NCBI GenBank assembly: GCA_026707745.1
Contig: JAPOWG010000014.1
Location: 1 to 38,053, forward strand
Source of the DNA: Chloroflexota bacterium
GTDB taxonomy: Bacteria; Chloroflexota; Anaerolineae; Aggregatilineales; Phototrophicaceae
Length of the DNA stretch: 38,053 nt
Direction of reading: 5' to 3'
Position numbers and translations under genes: made by a program. Below are positions 8,551 through 16,038 of the stretch, in pieces (position 1 is the stretch's first letter; the number at the start of each line of letters is the position of its first letter). The notes under the pieces are model-generated. The model worked only from the letters and a program-made list of their open reading frames with translations. It made no database searches and was not told the DNA's origin.

Positions 8551-9330
8551 CTACAACAAGCTCGAAAGCAAGCCGCCGTCGACGCGATAGTAGCCGCCGG
8601 TCATGAAGGACGCCTCGTCGCTCGCCAGGAACAGCACCAACTTGGCCACTTCTTCCGGTCGACCGACCCGCCCGATAGGATGCAAGTCTCCCCACTCTTC
8701 GATCATCCCGGCGGCGTTGTCCGGGCCGAAAAGCTCCGCAGCGGCATCCAGCATGGGCGTATGGATGGAGCCCGGCGCGATGCAATTGCAGCGGATGTTT
8801 TCTCTGGCATGATCGAGCGCGACAGTGGTGGTAAAGCTGGTGACCGCGCCCTTGGAAGCCGAATAAGCCGCGACCGTCTGTTGCGAAGCCACCGCCTGTA
8901 CCGACGACGTATTGACGATAGCGCCTCCGCCGCGCTTGCGCATCTCGGGTATGCAATACTTGCAAGTCAGGAAGGTCGCGCGCAAGTTGATATTGATCTG
9001 GTAATCCCAGTCTTCGACCGACTGATCCACCACCGTGCCATAACGCACGACGCCGGCGTTGTTGTGCAGCACATCGACGCCGCCAAACTCGGCCACAGTT
9101 TCCGCCACCACTTGTTTGACATAACTCTCTTCAGCGATATCGCCTTCCACGAAGAGCGCCCGACCGCCCTTGTCCGCGATCAGTTGTCGCGTTTCTTCGC
9201 CAGCCGCGCGGTCAATATCGGCGATCGTCACGGCCGCGCCTTCATCGGCGAATGCTACTGCGCAAGCGCGGCCGATCCCTTTACCCCCACCGGTTACGAT
9301 GGCTACTTTGCCTTCAAATCGTTTACCCAT
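8551..9330 (-). CDS. SDR family oxidoreductase (FabG-like)
   Basis: A 259-residue classical short-chain dehydrogenase/reductase. It has the cofactor-binding motif TGGGKGIG at residues 13-20, the acidic residue after the second strand (ADID, about 37-40) suggesting NAD(H) preference, NNAG at 90-93, the catalytic Ser in NTSS (about 142) and the YxxxK pair Y156/K160 in YSASK. A VDGG near the C-terminus is typical. The ATG at 9330 is chosen because GAGGTGGAG lies directly upstream; the in-frame upstream GTG would overlap this site. It lies 22 nt downstream of the lactonase gene on the same strand. A role as a sugar or aldonate dehydrogenase in the cluster is inferred from neighbours; the substrate is not evident. 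Confidence 0.9.
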   Translation of the reverse strand: MGKRFEGKVAIVTGGGKGIGRACAVAFADEGAAVTIADIDRAAGEETRQLIADKGGRALFVEGDIAEESYVKQVVAETVAEFGGVDVLHNNAGVVRYGTVVDQSVEDWDYQININLRATFLTCKYCIPEMRKRGGGAIVNTSSVQAVASQQTVAAYSASKGAVTSFTTTVALDHARENIRCNCIAPGSIHTPMLDAAAELFGPDNAAGMIEEWGDLHPIGRVGRPEEVAKLVLFLASDEASFMTGGYYRVDGGLLSSLL

Positions 9331-9352
9331 GTTCTCCACCTCGTCACACAAC

Positions 9353-10207
9353 TCAACCCAAGTCGGGATAGCGCAGCCGCGCGCCGGCTACCGGCATTTC
9401 AATCATCGACAAATGCCAACGCCCCAAACTGCCGAAGATGGCGTATCTCATATCCGCACCGCCAAAGGCGATATTGGTCGGCGCGGACAATACCACACTC
9501 TGCCAATCCTCGGCGGCTAGCTCCAGGACGCCAGCGGCGGTGAAGCGAAACACCTTGTTGGGCGCATAGCAGGCGATGTATAAGTTGCCCTCGGCGTCAA
9601 AGGCCAAGCCATCGGGCACGGTTCCCGGCATCTCGGCAACCAACTGCGGCTCGCCCAGCGTCCCATCGGAGCGTATCGCGGCTTTCACGATACCGGGCAT
9701 GTTGGACAATATGATGTACAGTTCGCGTCCATCGAGCGACAGAGCCATGCCGTTGGGAAAATGATCAATCGCCTCGCTGGCGATGATCGTTTCGCCATCC
9801 CGCCGTATCACAAAGACACAGCCGTTCTTCTCGTCGAACCCGCCCGAGCTCGACACATAAAGATCGCCGCTGTCGGTGAATACCGGATAGTTTGGGGCGA
9901 CAAATTCGCGGTCGGCGCTGCCCTCGGAGTAGACGCTGACATCGCCGGCGGCGCTTACCTTGAATACTTTGTTCTGGGACAGATCGCAGGCATAAATGTT
10001 GTGGTTGCCATCCAAAGCCAGGCCCAATACAAAGCCGCCGGTTGACGCCACTTGCGTGAAGCCCCCGTCGCTGGCAATGCGGTAGATCTGCCCGGCTTCC
10101 CCGCCCGCGTACCAATTGCCGTCAGCGCCCCAGGCCACGCCCTCGGGATGATCCAACCCGTCGACTAGAGTGCTAAACTGATCCAGGCTAAACAGGGGTT
10201 CGGGCAT
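9353..10207 (-). CDS. SMP-30/gluconolactonase family protein
   Basis: A 284-residue six-bladed beta-propeller of the SMP-30/gluconolaconase/LRE-like family. The expected metal ligands are in place: E22 in HPEGVAW, N152 in FPNGMALS and D199 in VPDGLAFD, with N106 in APNYPVF as a possible additional ligand. No signal peptide is present, so it is probably cytoplasmic. These enzymes hydrolyse sugar lactones to aldonates, usually with a divalent metal. The ATG at 10207 is preferred over the in-frame GTG at 10216 because GGAGG overlaps the GTG and is well spaced for the ATG. Lying between two SDR genes and a DUF4432 gene, it fits an oxidative sugar or uronate pathway: dehydrogenase forms lactone, lactonase opens it. 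Confidence 0.87.
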   Translation of the reverse strand: MPEPLFSLDQFSTLVDGLDHPEGVAWGADGNWYAGGEAGQIYRIASDGGFTQVASTGGFVLGLALDGNHNIYACDLSQNKVFKVSAAGDVSVYSEGSADREFVAPNYPVFTDSGDLYVSSSGGFDEKNGCVFVIRRDGETIIASEAIDHFPNGMALSLDGRELYIILSNMPGIVKAAIRSDGTLGEPQLVAEMPGTVPDGLAFDAEGNLYIACYAPNKVFRFTAAGVLELAAEDWQSVVLSAPTNIAFGGADMRYAIFGSLGRWHLSMIEMPVAGARLRYPDLG

Positions 10208-10234
10208 GTTTCGCACCTCCGCTATCTGTTTACA

Positions 10235-10319
10235 TAAACCGCGTCGCTCATGGGACGAGAGCGCTTACGATTTTGCGTGAGCGGGACAGACATTTTCGCC
10301 GGTTACGCGCCGAGCGGCT
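10235..10319. repeat. Duplicated intergenic element, copy B (upstream of lactonase gene)
   Basis: This segment fills the gap between the DUF4432 stop and the lactonase start and aligns over its length with 11383-11473. A 27-bp core is identical (10293-10319 versus 11447-11473, containing TCGCCGGTTACGCGCC), and the left parts share TAAACCG, CGCTCATG and ATTTTGC in the same order. Inside it, CGTAAGCGCT on the minus strand resembles half of a LacI-family operator, but the other copy does not conserve it well. It could be a shared regulatory leader or the footprint of an old tandem duplication. Confidence 0.6.
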
Positions 10320-11364
10320 ACTTGAGATGAACCGCGCCATCGGCGTCAATCTTTCGCACGCCTTTGCTCGACTCAAAGAATACCGCTTTCAGTTCGACTT
10401 CTTTTGATTCACCGGGACCCAAGGTCAAATGCGAGCCGGTTTTCTCCATCACGGTAGTCAACCCTTGCCCGGGGATCGACGACGCCGGTTCTATCGCCAT
10501 CACATAGGCGCACTTGTAAAAGGGAAACCCCGGCGAGGACTTCAACTCTTGCCAGAACCAGGCATAGGGGAAGACGCTCTCGTCCCAGACCAAGCCGACG
10601 CCAAGGCCCATGTCCCGATTGGTTATGGCATACCAACCCGAATCAAAATCTTGAAAATAAGCCAAAATATCTCGCTCTTCGTCGGGTCCGGGTACTTTGG
10701 ACATATCTACCTCTCCCGCCATCGGCCATTGATAACGCCCGCTGAGGGTCAAGGGATTGGCGAATCCGGCGTATCGATCATCGGCGACGAAGCTGGACGC
10801 GCCGACATCAATGACGCAATCTTCGCTCAGGAAAGGCGCGCCATAAGCCGGATGGTGGCTCCACATGCAGTCCATTTCTTCGCCGGCGTGATTGCTGATG
10901 CGCTCGCGGATATGCAAGACCGGGCTGCCCGACTCGACGCGCATCCAGCGTTCGATGGTGTAGGGACTGCGCGACAACCGGGACGCCATTTTCACTTCCA
11001 GCGCGCTGCCGCTATCACTGACGATCTCGTAGTCCCAGGCTTTCATCGACGCTTCGCCATGGTAACCTAAAGGCGCTCCCTTATAGACAGTGGCGTCGCC
11101 GCCGTTGGGGAAAATTACCTGCCAGCCCCCCGCGTAGGCTTCCAGCCAGGCCGTAGCAGAATCAAAGGCGGAATCGAAGCCGCGTTCTTGCTCCTTTATG
11201 CCCCAGGGCGATTTCCAAAGCACATCCACGTCCTTCGGCTTGTAGGCCAGACGGTAGATATCAGCGCCCTTGTCCATCACCACAGTGGTGGATAACAGAT
11301 CGTTTTCAATTTCCAGGGCGGTCAAGGTTTTGCCGAGAACGATTTCCGTCGCTTTGCAGGTCAT
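10318..11364 (-). CDS. DUF4432 / aldose 1-epimerase-like protein
   Basis: About 348 residues. The beta-sandwich galactose-mutarotase-like fold is suggested by the alternating-strand pattern and by CMWSHHPAYGAPFLSED, which carries the His pair and the segment typical of DUF4432/aldose epimerase-like proteins. The N-terminal ALEIENDLLSTTVVMDKGADI resembles the 'G..i..l...G' start of this group. The ATG at 11364 is chosen because GAGGAAG lies about 7 nt upstream; the open frame extends to 11436 without a ribosome site. Members are found in many sugar-acid and ketose catabolic clusters and probably act as sugar epimerases or mutarotases; no precise substrate is established for this one. It lies between copies of a duplicated intergenic segment. 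Confidence 0.75.
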   Translation of the reverse strand: MTCKATEIVLGKTLTALEIENDLLSTTVVMDKGADIYRLAYKPKDVDVLWKSPWGIKEQERGFDSAFDSATAWLEAYAGGWQVIFPNGGDATVYKGAPLGYHGEASMKAWDYEIVSDSGSALEVKMASRLSRSPYTIERWMRVESGSPVLHIRERISNHAGEEMDCMWSHHPAYGAPFLSEDCVIDVGASSFVADDRYAGFANPLTLSGRYQWPMAGEVDMSKVPGPDEERDILAYFQDFDSGWYAITNRDMGLGVGLVWDESVFPYAWFWQELKSSPGFPFYKCAYVMAIEPASSIPGQGLTTVMEKTGSHLTLGPGESKEVELKAVFFESSKGVRKIDADGAVHLK

Positions 11365-11382
11365 ATTTTCTTCCTCTCTATG

Positions 11383-11473
11383 TAAACCGTGACGCTCATG
11401 CGACAAGCAGTTTATTATTTTGCCTAGGCGCGGCATTTCTGGGACCTTTTCGCCGGTTACGCGCCGAGCGGCT
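11383..11473. repeat. Duplicated intergenic element, copy A (upstream of DUF4432 gene)
   Basis: This is the partner of the element at 10235-10319. It starts 19 nt upstream of the DUF4432 ATG; copy B starts 28 nt upstream of the lactonase ATG, so both lie in the same position relative to a minus-strand gene. Just beyond it (11474-11510) the minus strand reads SNKTMDDNRNLK, which weakly resembles the end of the DUF4432 protein (SSKGVRKIDADGAVHLK). This may be the last trace of a deleted second DUF4432 gene. Confidence 0.55.
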
Positions 11474-11524
11474 GCGCTTTCAGGTTGCGATTATCGTCCA
11501 TAGTCTTGTTGCTATACCGGCGCA

Positions 11525-12361
11525 TCAGCTTGATCTACTCGCGCGTATCGACGCGTGAGGCGCCCCGGCCAGGTAGCCGCCATCGACATAGATCACTTGC
11601 CCAGTGATATAACGCGCCGCATCGGAGACCAAAAAGACGATCGCGTCGCAAACATCATCGACCTCGGCGACCCGACCCAAAGGGATGGCGCGGTTCAAGT
11701 TGTCCACGGCCACCACGCCCTGCTCTACGGCCTGCCGTAGTATCTCGGTATTCACCCAGGCTGGCGCGACCGCATTGACGCGGATCCCCAGCGGCGCCCA
11801 CTCTACTGCCAGGGATTCGGTAATCGCGGTTATGCCGGCTTTTGCTGTGGCATAGGACACCCGGCCCGGCCAAGCCGCTTTTGAGGCGATCGAACTGAGA
11901 TTGATGATGACGCCACCCGTCGCTCGCATCAGACGCGCCGCCGCCTGACAGCAATAAAAGACGCCATTTAGGTTGATACTCAAAAGGTTCTCCCAATCGT
12001 CTTGCGTCACGTCCATTGAGGCGCGTGGGCTGATGATGCCAGCCGAATTCACCATGATGTCAATTGAACCAAACTTGCTCTGCGCATGTTCCGCCATATC
12101 AAAGCAGTCCCGCTGCTGACGCACATCCAGGGGATAGCTTTCGATCCTGCGGTCGGGAAACGCCCTCCCCAATGCCGCAACTTGCCTCTCGAGCCCCCCT
12201 GCTTTGATATCCGCCAACAGGATGTCACAACCCCGCGCAGCCAGCTTTTTGGCGCAACCGGCGCCGATTCCCTGGGCAGCGCCAGTCACCACAGCTACCT
12301 TGCCGGTTAGCTCGTCCGCCCGCCGCGATTCAGTATTTCGCCGATGGTTCAGCTTTGTCAT
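11525..12361 (-). CDS. SDR family oxidoreductase
   Basis: A 278-residue classical SDR. It has TGAAQGIG at residues 26-33, an acidic residue at the end of strand 2 (LLADIK, D51) implying NAD(H) use, NSAG at 105-108, Ser in NLSSIAS (156/157) and Y170/K174 in YATAK. The C-terminal ITGQVIYVDGGYLAG is typical. GGGGAAGGA directly precedes the ATG at 12361. The start extends about 18 residues beyond the usual SDR N-terminus, and a later start cannot be excluded. It sits 62 nt from a mannonate dehydratase remnant on the same strand. In uronate pathways an SDR of this kind reduces fructuronate or oxidises mannonate, but that assignment is contextual. Confidence 0.9.
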   Translation of the reverse strand: MTKLNHRRNTESRRADELTGKVAVVTGAAQGIGAGCAKKLAARGCDILLADIKAGGLERQVAALGRAFPDRRIESYPLDVRQQRDCFDMAEHAQSKFGSIDIMVNSAGIISPRASMDVTQDDWENLLSINLNGVFYCCQAAARLMRATGGVIINLSSIASKAAWPGRVSYATAKAGITAITESLAVEWAPLGIRVNAVAPAWVNTEILRQAVEQGVVAVDNLNRAIPLGRVAEVDDVCDAIVFLVSDAARYITGQVIYVDGGYLAGAPHASIRASRSS

Positions 12362-12423
12362 TCCTTCCCCGGTCCCGCATAACTGAATTTACGTCGCAAG
12401 CAGCTCTCATCCGATGATTGATA

Positions 12424-12690
12424 TTAAGCTCTTCGTATGGCGTTCAACGAGCCGCTCATCCAGCCCAGCGCGTGCGCCATGCCGGCGTGCCAGGGATCGT
12501 CGCATGTCATCTGCGGCGTATGACCGGGAAGCAGCACGCCCTCGAAACCGTTCTCATGCAAGATTTGCGGGACGCGGAACATATCGATATCGCCCTCGTC
12601 CACAAATAGCTCTTCGTAATTGGGTACTTTGCCGCGCACGTTGCGGAAATGAATGTAGACCCTCGCGCTGCACAACCGCCGCCCACGCAT
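12424..12690 (-). pseudogene. uxuA: Mannonate dehydratase (UxuA) C-terminal fragment
   Basis: About 80 residues match the C-terminus of UxuA: VYIHFRNVRGKVPNYEELF, then DEGDIDMFRVPQILHENGFE, then LLPGHTPQMTCDDPWHAGMA, ending in a normal stop. The full enzyme is roughly 350-400 residues and dehydrates D-mannonate to 2-keto-3-deoxygluconate; here everything before the FRNVRG segment is missing. Immediately upstream the frame carries only a short unrelated stretch, and about 60 bp further lies a transposase remnant. The gene therefore seems to have been cut by an insertion or deletion. The strand and position suggest it once headed the SDR-epimerase-lactonase cluster. Losing metal-binding and catalytic residues should make it inactive. 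Confidence 0.75.
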
Positions 12691-12750
12691 AAGACTTTGC
12701 CTGCTTCATCCGCGGCTTCGTGCTGCGGGTGCGGCCCGTTTCTCAGCCGG

Positions 12751-12873
12751 CTCGCGAGGAGAATACGCTTGACCCCCAGCTCGACCCATGCACCAGAGCG
12801 ATTTCGCGATCTTATGTGCGAGCGCAGTGGTGATACGCTTGTATCCCGCTCGTTGTCGATATTGCCCCGCCCA
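12751..12873 (-). pseudogene. Transposase remnant, IS110/IS116-like C-terminus
   Basis: About 41 residues in one frame read WAGQYRQRAGYKRITTALAH, then KIAKSLWCM...GGQAYSPRE. This resembles the conserved end of IS110/IS116/IS902 transposases, where a basic 'R.G.kkA..A.A.Kla...y.ml..g..Y' pattern occurs. The rest of the transposase (DEDD catalytic half) is absent and the surrounding frames are broken. It lies beside the truncated uxuA fragment and may explain that truncation. The assignment is by motif memory only. Confidence 0.4.
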
Positions 12874-13217
12874 TCTTTTCAAGCGATGCGCTTGTTGGGA
12901 AATTAACCAGCCCTTCCACAGCATTGACAAAATGCTGCTTGACATACTGATTGCCTGGCCTTTCTTGCTCTTGAGCAGCTTTCCTCCTGAGACTTTCTTT
13001 GAAGGCGCCAAGCCGCATGCGTGACTACAATCCTCCGGATGACACAGGCTACAAAAGGAGCTTGCCGCTTCAATTTCATCGGCATCTCAAGCAGCGAGAG
13101 CTGTTCTCCGCTGCCACATGAGTGTAATAAACTCCGTGAAAACGCACAAGGAATCGAGTCAACTTTGCACAGGGACAAGCAAAAATTACACTCAAATGCA
13201 GTTCTTGGCAAAGAAAA

Positions 13218-13243
13218 CAGGGGCGATCTATCAGGTCGCTCGC
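13218..13243. repeat. REP-like extragenic palindrome, degenerate copy
   Basis: CAGGGGCGATCTATCAGGTC followed by GCTCGC. The arms GGGCGA and TCGCTCG show the same frame as the better conserved copies, with one arm mutated (CGCTCG for CGCCCG). Confidence 0.4.
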
Positions 13244-13426
13244 TTTCTATAATCCCTAGACAATAAGGCAAATACGGCCTCCGCGCTGCTACTACCGGGC
13301 AAGCATCAGAGTCCCATCCAATTGCTCGCCAACTGAGATAATTCTGCGACATTTCATTGCTAGCCTGCGGGCAATGAGGAGATATTTCCTCAGCAAATCG
13401 AGCAAAGTTCAGAAAGAGGTGCGGAC

Positions 13427-14818
13427 ATGAAGAAGAACAAACTCCGGAGCGCGACTCTCACCGTGATGATTATCATCACCATGATCGGCGCATACAGCAT
13501 CGGCGGATTCGTACAAGGACAGGAGTCCAATTCCTCCGAAGCAGCGGGCGAACACCAGACCGCACGCAACGAAGGCGGCGGCGAAGGCCGAGGCGAACGC
13601 GCCGGCGCAAACGCCCTCGCCCTCGACCAAACCTATGATGTCACAGTCAATGGCGCTCGCTTGATCCTCAGCTACGATGCCCCTAACAATCAGTTCAGCG
13701 GCACGGTTGAGAACACGACCAACGCCACCTTGACCCGAGTGCGGGTGGAAATCCATCTCTCCAATGGCCTGGAACTGGGACCAACGGCGCCGGCCGATCT
13801 GGCGGCCGGACAGGTCCTGGACATTGTCCTGGATGCCGGCGCCCAAACCTTTGATTCTTGGACGCCCCATGCCGAGGTCGGCGCGGGCGAAACGGGCGGC
13901 GCTGAAGGACCCGGCGAGCACGGCGGACTAGGCGGCGAAGGCACTGAAGGCAGCGGCGAGGGTGCAGGCGAAAGCGGCGATCCCTCCAGCCCCATACTGG
14001 CTCTGGATGAAAGCTGGGACGGCATCGTCAATGGCGTCAGAACATCCATGGCTTACGATCCGGCCAGGGGCGCCTTCACCGGCTTCGTGGAAAACCCCGG
14101 CGATACGACCCTCTGCTTTGTACAGATCGAACTCAACTTGAAGCAAGGCACGGGGACTGTGGTTGAACTGGGACCCCGGCCGGTTGGCGACCTCGCCCCC
14201 GGACAGCGCGTACCGGTCGAACTGCTGGTGGCTGACGAACCGCTGGCCACCGGCCTGGCCTTCGATGCCTGGGAGATCCATCCCGAAGTCTTCGACTGTG
14301 GCGGGCCCGGACCAGTCAACACTGAAGGCCTTGGCGAAGGCGGCGCTGAGGGCGCGGGCGAGCACGGCGGGCCTGGCGGCGAAGGACTTGAAGGCAGTGG
14401 CGCCAATGCTCTGGCCCCCAAGCAAATCTACGATGTCACCCGCAATGGCGCCCGCCTGGTCATGCGCTACGATGAAGCCAACAATCGCTTCATCGGCAAG
14501 GTCGTCAATATGACGGACGCGACCCTGACCCGGGCGCGGGTGGAAATCCATCTCTCCAACGGCGTGGAATTGGGGCCAACCACACCCACTGATATCCCGC
14601 CCGGCTATCAGTTGGCCCTGACCATGCCCGCGACTGACCAGCCCTTTGATACCTGGGCCCCGCACGCGGAGTTCGGCCTGGGCGAAGGCGGCGGCTCTGA
14701 AGGCGGGGGCGAGCATGGCGGACGCGCCGGGGGCGAAGGCCGCGGTGAGCACGGCGGACGCAGCGGCGGCGAAGGCGCTGGCGAGCACGGCGGCGGTAGC
14801 GAAGGCGGCGGCGGCTGA
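13427..14818 (+). CDS. Secreted three-domain repeat protein with Gly/Glu/His-rich linkers, unknown function
   Basis: 463 residues. Residues 1-32 form a signal peptide (KKNKLR, a hydrophobic core TLTVMIIITMIGAYSIGGF, then VQGQE). Three homologous domains follow at about 63-151, 191-288 and 328-416, each with the pattern Y/W-D-V/I..NG.R....YD...N.F.G.VEN, then a VEIHLSNG.ELGPT-type strand, and ending FD.W..H.E. Domains 1 and 3 are nearest to each other; domain 2 carries Cys residues (C230, C291) that the others lack. The domains resemble FxLYD-type beta-sandwich extracellular modules, but this is only a fold-level guess. Linkers at 40-62, 152-190, 293-327 and 417-463 are built from GEHGG, GGEG and SEGGG units. 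An AGAGGTG site precedes the ATG, and a strong terminator follows. No enzymatic motif is visible; a cell-surface or matrix role is possible. Confidence 0.8.
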   Translation: MKKNKLRSATLTVMIIITMIGAYSIGGFVQGQESNSSEAAGEHQTARNEGGGEGRGERAGANALALDQTYDVTVNGARLILSYDAPNNQFSGTVENTTNATLTRVRVEIHLSNGLELGPTAPADLAAGQVLDIVLDAGAQTFDSWTPHAEVGAGETGGAEGPGEHGGLGGEGTEGSGEGAGESGDPSSPILALDESWDGIVNGVRTSMAYDPARGAFTGFVENPGDTTLCFVQIELNLKQGTGTVVELGPRPVGDLAPGQRVPVELLVADEPLATGLAFDAWEIHPEVFDCGGPGPVNTEGLGEGGAEGAGEHGGPGGEGLEGSGANALAPKQIYDVTRNGARLVMRYDEANNRFIGKVVNMTDATLTRARVEIHLSNGVELGPTTPTDIPPGYQLALTMPATDQPFDTWAPHAEFGLGEGGGSEGGGEHGGRAGGEGRGEHGGRSGGEGAGEHGGGSEGGGG

Positions 14819-14862
14819 GCGGAGCCCCGTCAACCTTGAAGCAACCGCGCAGTAAGACTTAT

Positions 14863-14899
14863 ACTCAGGCGCGCTGTCTGTTGGACAGCGCGCCTGAGT
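14863..14899 (+). terminator. Strong Rho-independent terminator-like hairpin
   Basis: A perfect 16-bp stem (ACTCAGGCGCGCTGTC at 14863-14878 with GACAGCGCGCCTGAGT at 14884-14899) and a 5-nt loop TGTTG, followed by CATTTATTT. It lies 44 nt after the stop of the repeat-protein gene and 75 nt before the cupin gene. It probably ends the upstream transcript. Confidence 0.85.
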
Positions 14900-14974
14900 C
14901 ATTTATTTCGCGTGGGCGAAGACGAACCTGTCGCCACAGCTTATGTCATTTGAGCCGAAATAGCGGAGACTGTT

Positions 14975-15667
14975 ATGACTGCCGAAATCAACTACCAAGC
15001 CTGGATGAACCAGCAATTAATCTGGGGCGAGCGCGCGCGCGGGCGCGGCCTGGTCTGGACCACCGATTCCGACTGGTTCATCAACGATCCCCTCGGTCAC
15101 AAGCCGCACCTTCACGAAGACGCCAGCGAAGTCCTTTTCCTGGCGCGAGGCAGCATGGAAATCGAGATTGGCGGCACGAAAGCGGTCTATCGCGCTGGCG
15201 ACTTTCTCCTGGTGCCGCCCGACAAATATCACGACTACCGGCTCGCCGGCGATGAGCATGTTTGCCTCTTTGTGGTCGTCGCGCCCAATCACAAATATGC
15301 CCGCTGGAAGACGAGCGATTTTCCACCGGAGGCGCATCAAGGGTCCGCCACCTTGGTGAACGTATACGAGACCGATGACTTGCCCTCCAACGAGCACTTC
15401 CTCTGTCAGAAGATCACTCTCGCCTCCGGCGAATCCGATCCTGTCACTTACTGCGAACTGCAGGACCGCATCATTTACGTGCTCTCCGGCACGGCTCACC
15501 TGTCGCTAAATACCTTATCGGGTCCGCTTGCGGAGCACCAATACCAATACCTTCCCGCTACCTGCCCGCACCAGATCATCAACCGGGGCTACCGGCCGCT
15601 TATATATATCTCGCTCACGATCACCGATCCGGTGACAGCCCATGGTACCGAGCCGGATGGCGATTAA
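14975..15667 (+). CDS. Two-cupin domain protein
   Basis: 230 residues without signal peptide. The first cupin has HKPHLHEDASEVLFLARGSM, then the second motif GDFLLVPPDKYHDY; H and E residues at about 43-51 and the H at about 88 could bind a metal. A second, more degenerate cupin covers about residues 130-220 (DRIIYVLSGTAHLSL, YQYLPATCPHQIIN) with fewer ligands. Bicupins of this type include sugar-acid and aromatic-ring enzymes as well as regulators, so the function is open. GCGGAG precedes the ATG by about 6 nt. The gene is followed after 39 nt by the start of an MlrC-type gene on the same strand, suggesting a former operon. Confidence 0.8.
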   Translation: MTAEINYQAWMNQQLIWGERARGRGLVWTTDSDWFINDPLGHKPHLHEDASEVLFLARGSMEIEIGGTKAVYRAGDFLLVPPDKYHDYRLAGDEHVCLFVVVAPNHKYARWKTSDFPPEAHQGSATLVNVYETDDLPSNEHFLCQKITLASGESDPVTYCELQDRIIYVLSGTAHLSLNTLSGPLAEHQYQYLPATCPHQIINRGYRPLIYISLTITDPVTAHGTEPDGD

Positions 15668-15706
15668 TCGGCGCAGGTTTCGAATGCGCTAGCCGCGGGG
15701 CGCCAA

Positions 15707-15855
15707 ATGCTCAAGATCGCCATCGGGCAGTTCATGCAGGAATCGCATAGCTTCACGCCGATCGACTGCTCCTGGCAACAGTTTCACGCCGGCCATATCT
15801 ACCGGAGCGAGGAAATCCTGACGCGCATGACCGGCAACAAGGTTGAGGTCGCCAG
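15707..15855 (+). pseudogene. MlrC-type (M81 family) gene, 5' fragment only
   Basis: The first 49 codons encode MLKIAIGQFMQESHSFTPID, then a segment ending HIYRSEEILTRMTGNKVEVA. This is the characteristic N-terminus of M81/MlrC-like metallopeptidases, which are normally around 480-500 residues. Homology stops abruptly near 15853. Although the frame stays open to 16180, the rest is antisense to two minus-strand genes and unlike MlrC. The metal-binding core is therefore missing. At the break the sequence runs into the 5' end of another gene read in the opposite direction. Confidence 0.75.
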
Positions 15856-15972
15856 AGCCGCTTCAAAATCGAGCCATTTCTGCAACAAGTTGCGATCATT
15901 GAATACCGCGCGCATTTCGCTCAATCCAAAAAGATCGGCGAATAATGCTGAATCTATGATATGCGCGCTCAT
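15850..15972 (-). pseudogene. Fumarase/adenylosuccinate-lyase superfamily gene, 5' fragment only
   Basis: Starting at the ATG 15972, preceded by AGAGGCG about 8 nt upstream, the minus strand reads MSAHIIDSALFADLFGLSEM, then RAVFNDRNLLQKWLDFEAALA. This is the N-terminus seen in adenylosuccinate lyases and 3-carboxy-cis,cis-muconate cycloisomerases (usually about 450 residues). After WLDFEAALA it breaks off into the MlrC fragment. It lies 66 nt downstream of the enolase-superfamily gene on the same strand, so it was probably the second gene of that operon. The catalytic signature loop (GSSxMPxKxN) is lost. Confidence 0.6.
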
Positions 15973-16038
15973 GCGTCATGCGCCTCTTTATCTGAGCGAT
16001 CATCCGCGCCTGCCAACCGGACAGCGATCTGGCCAAGT

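Larger units (their letters stand above)
12691..13426. other. Gene-poor stretch with transposase remnant and one REP-like palindrome
   Basis: No intact gene was recognised. It contains an IS110-like transposase remnant (12751-12873) and a degenerate REP-like palindrome (13218-13243). The longest minus-strand frame, 12903-13352, resembles no family and lacks a ribosome site. The last 100 bp should contain the promoter of the plus-strand gene at 13427. A short inverted repeat CATTGC/GCAATG (13355-13360 and 13371-13376) lies there with no clear role. Confidence 0.4.

Noticed and set aside
12903..13352. 149-residue minus-strand frame in the gene-poor stretch
   Set aside because: No ribosome site, unusual Cys/Ser/Arg-rich composition and no family match; more likely an accidental open frame beside the transposase remnant.
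13928..14902. 324-residue minus-strand frame rich in Ala
   Set aside because: It is antisense to the repeat-protein gene and its terminator; its composition simply mirrors the Gly/Glu codons of the real gene, and no ribosome site or family is seen.
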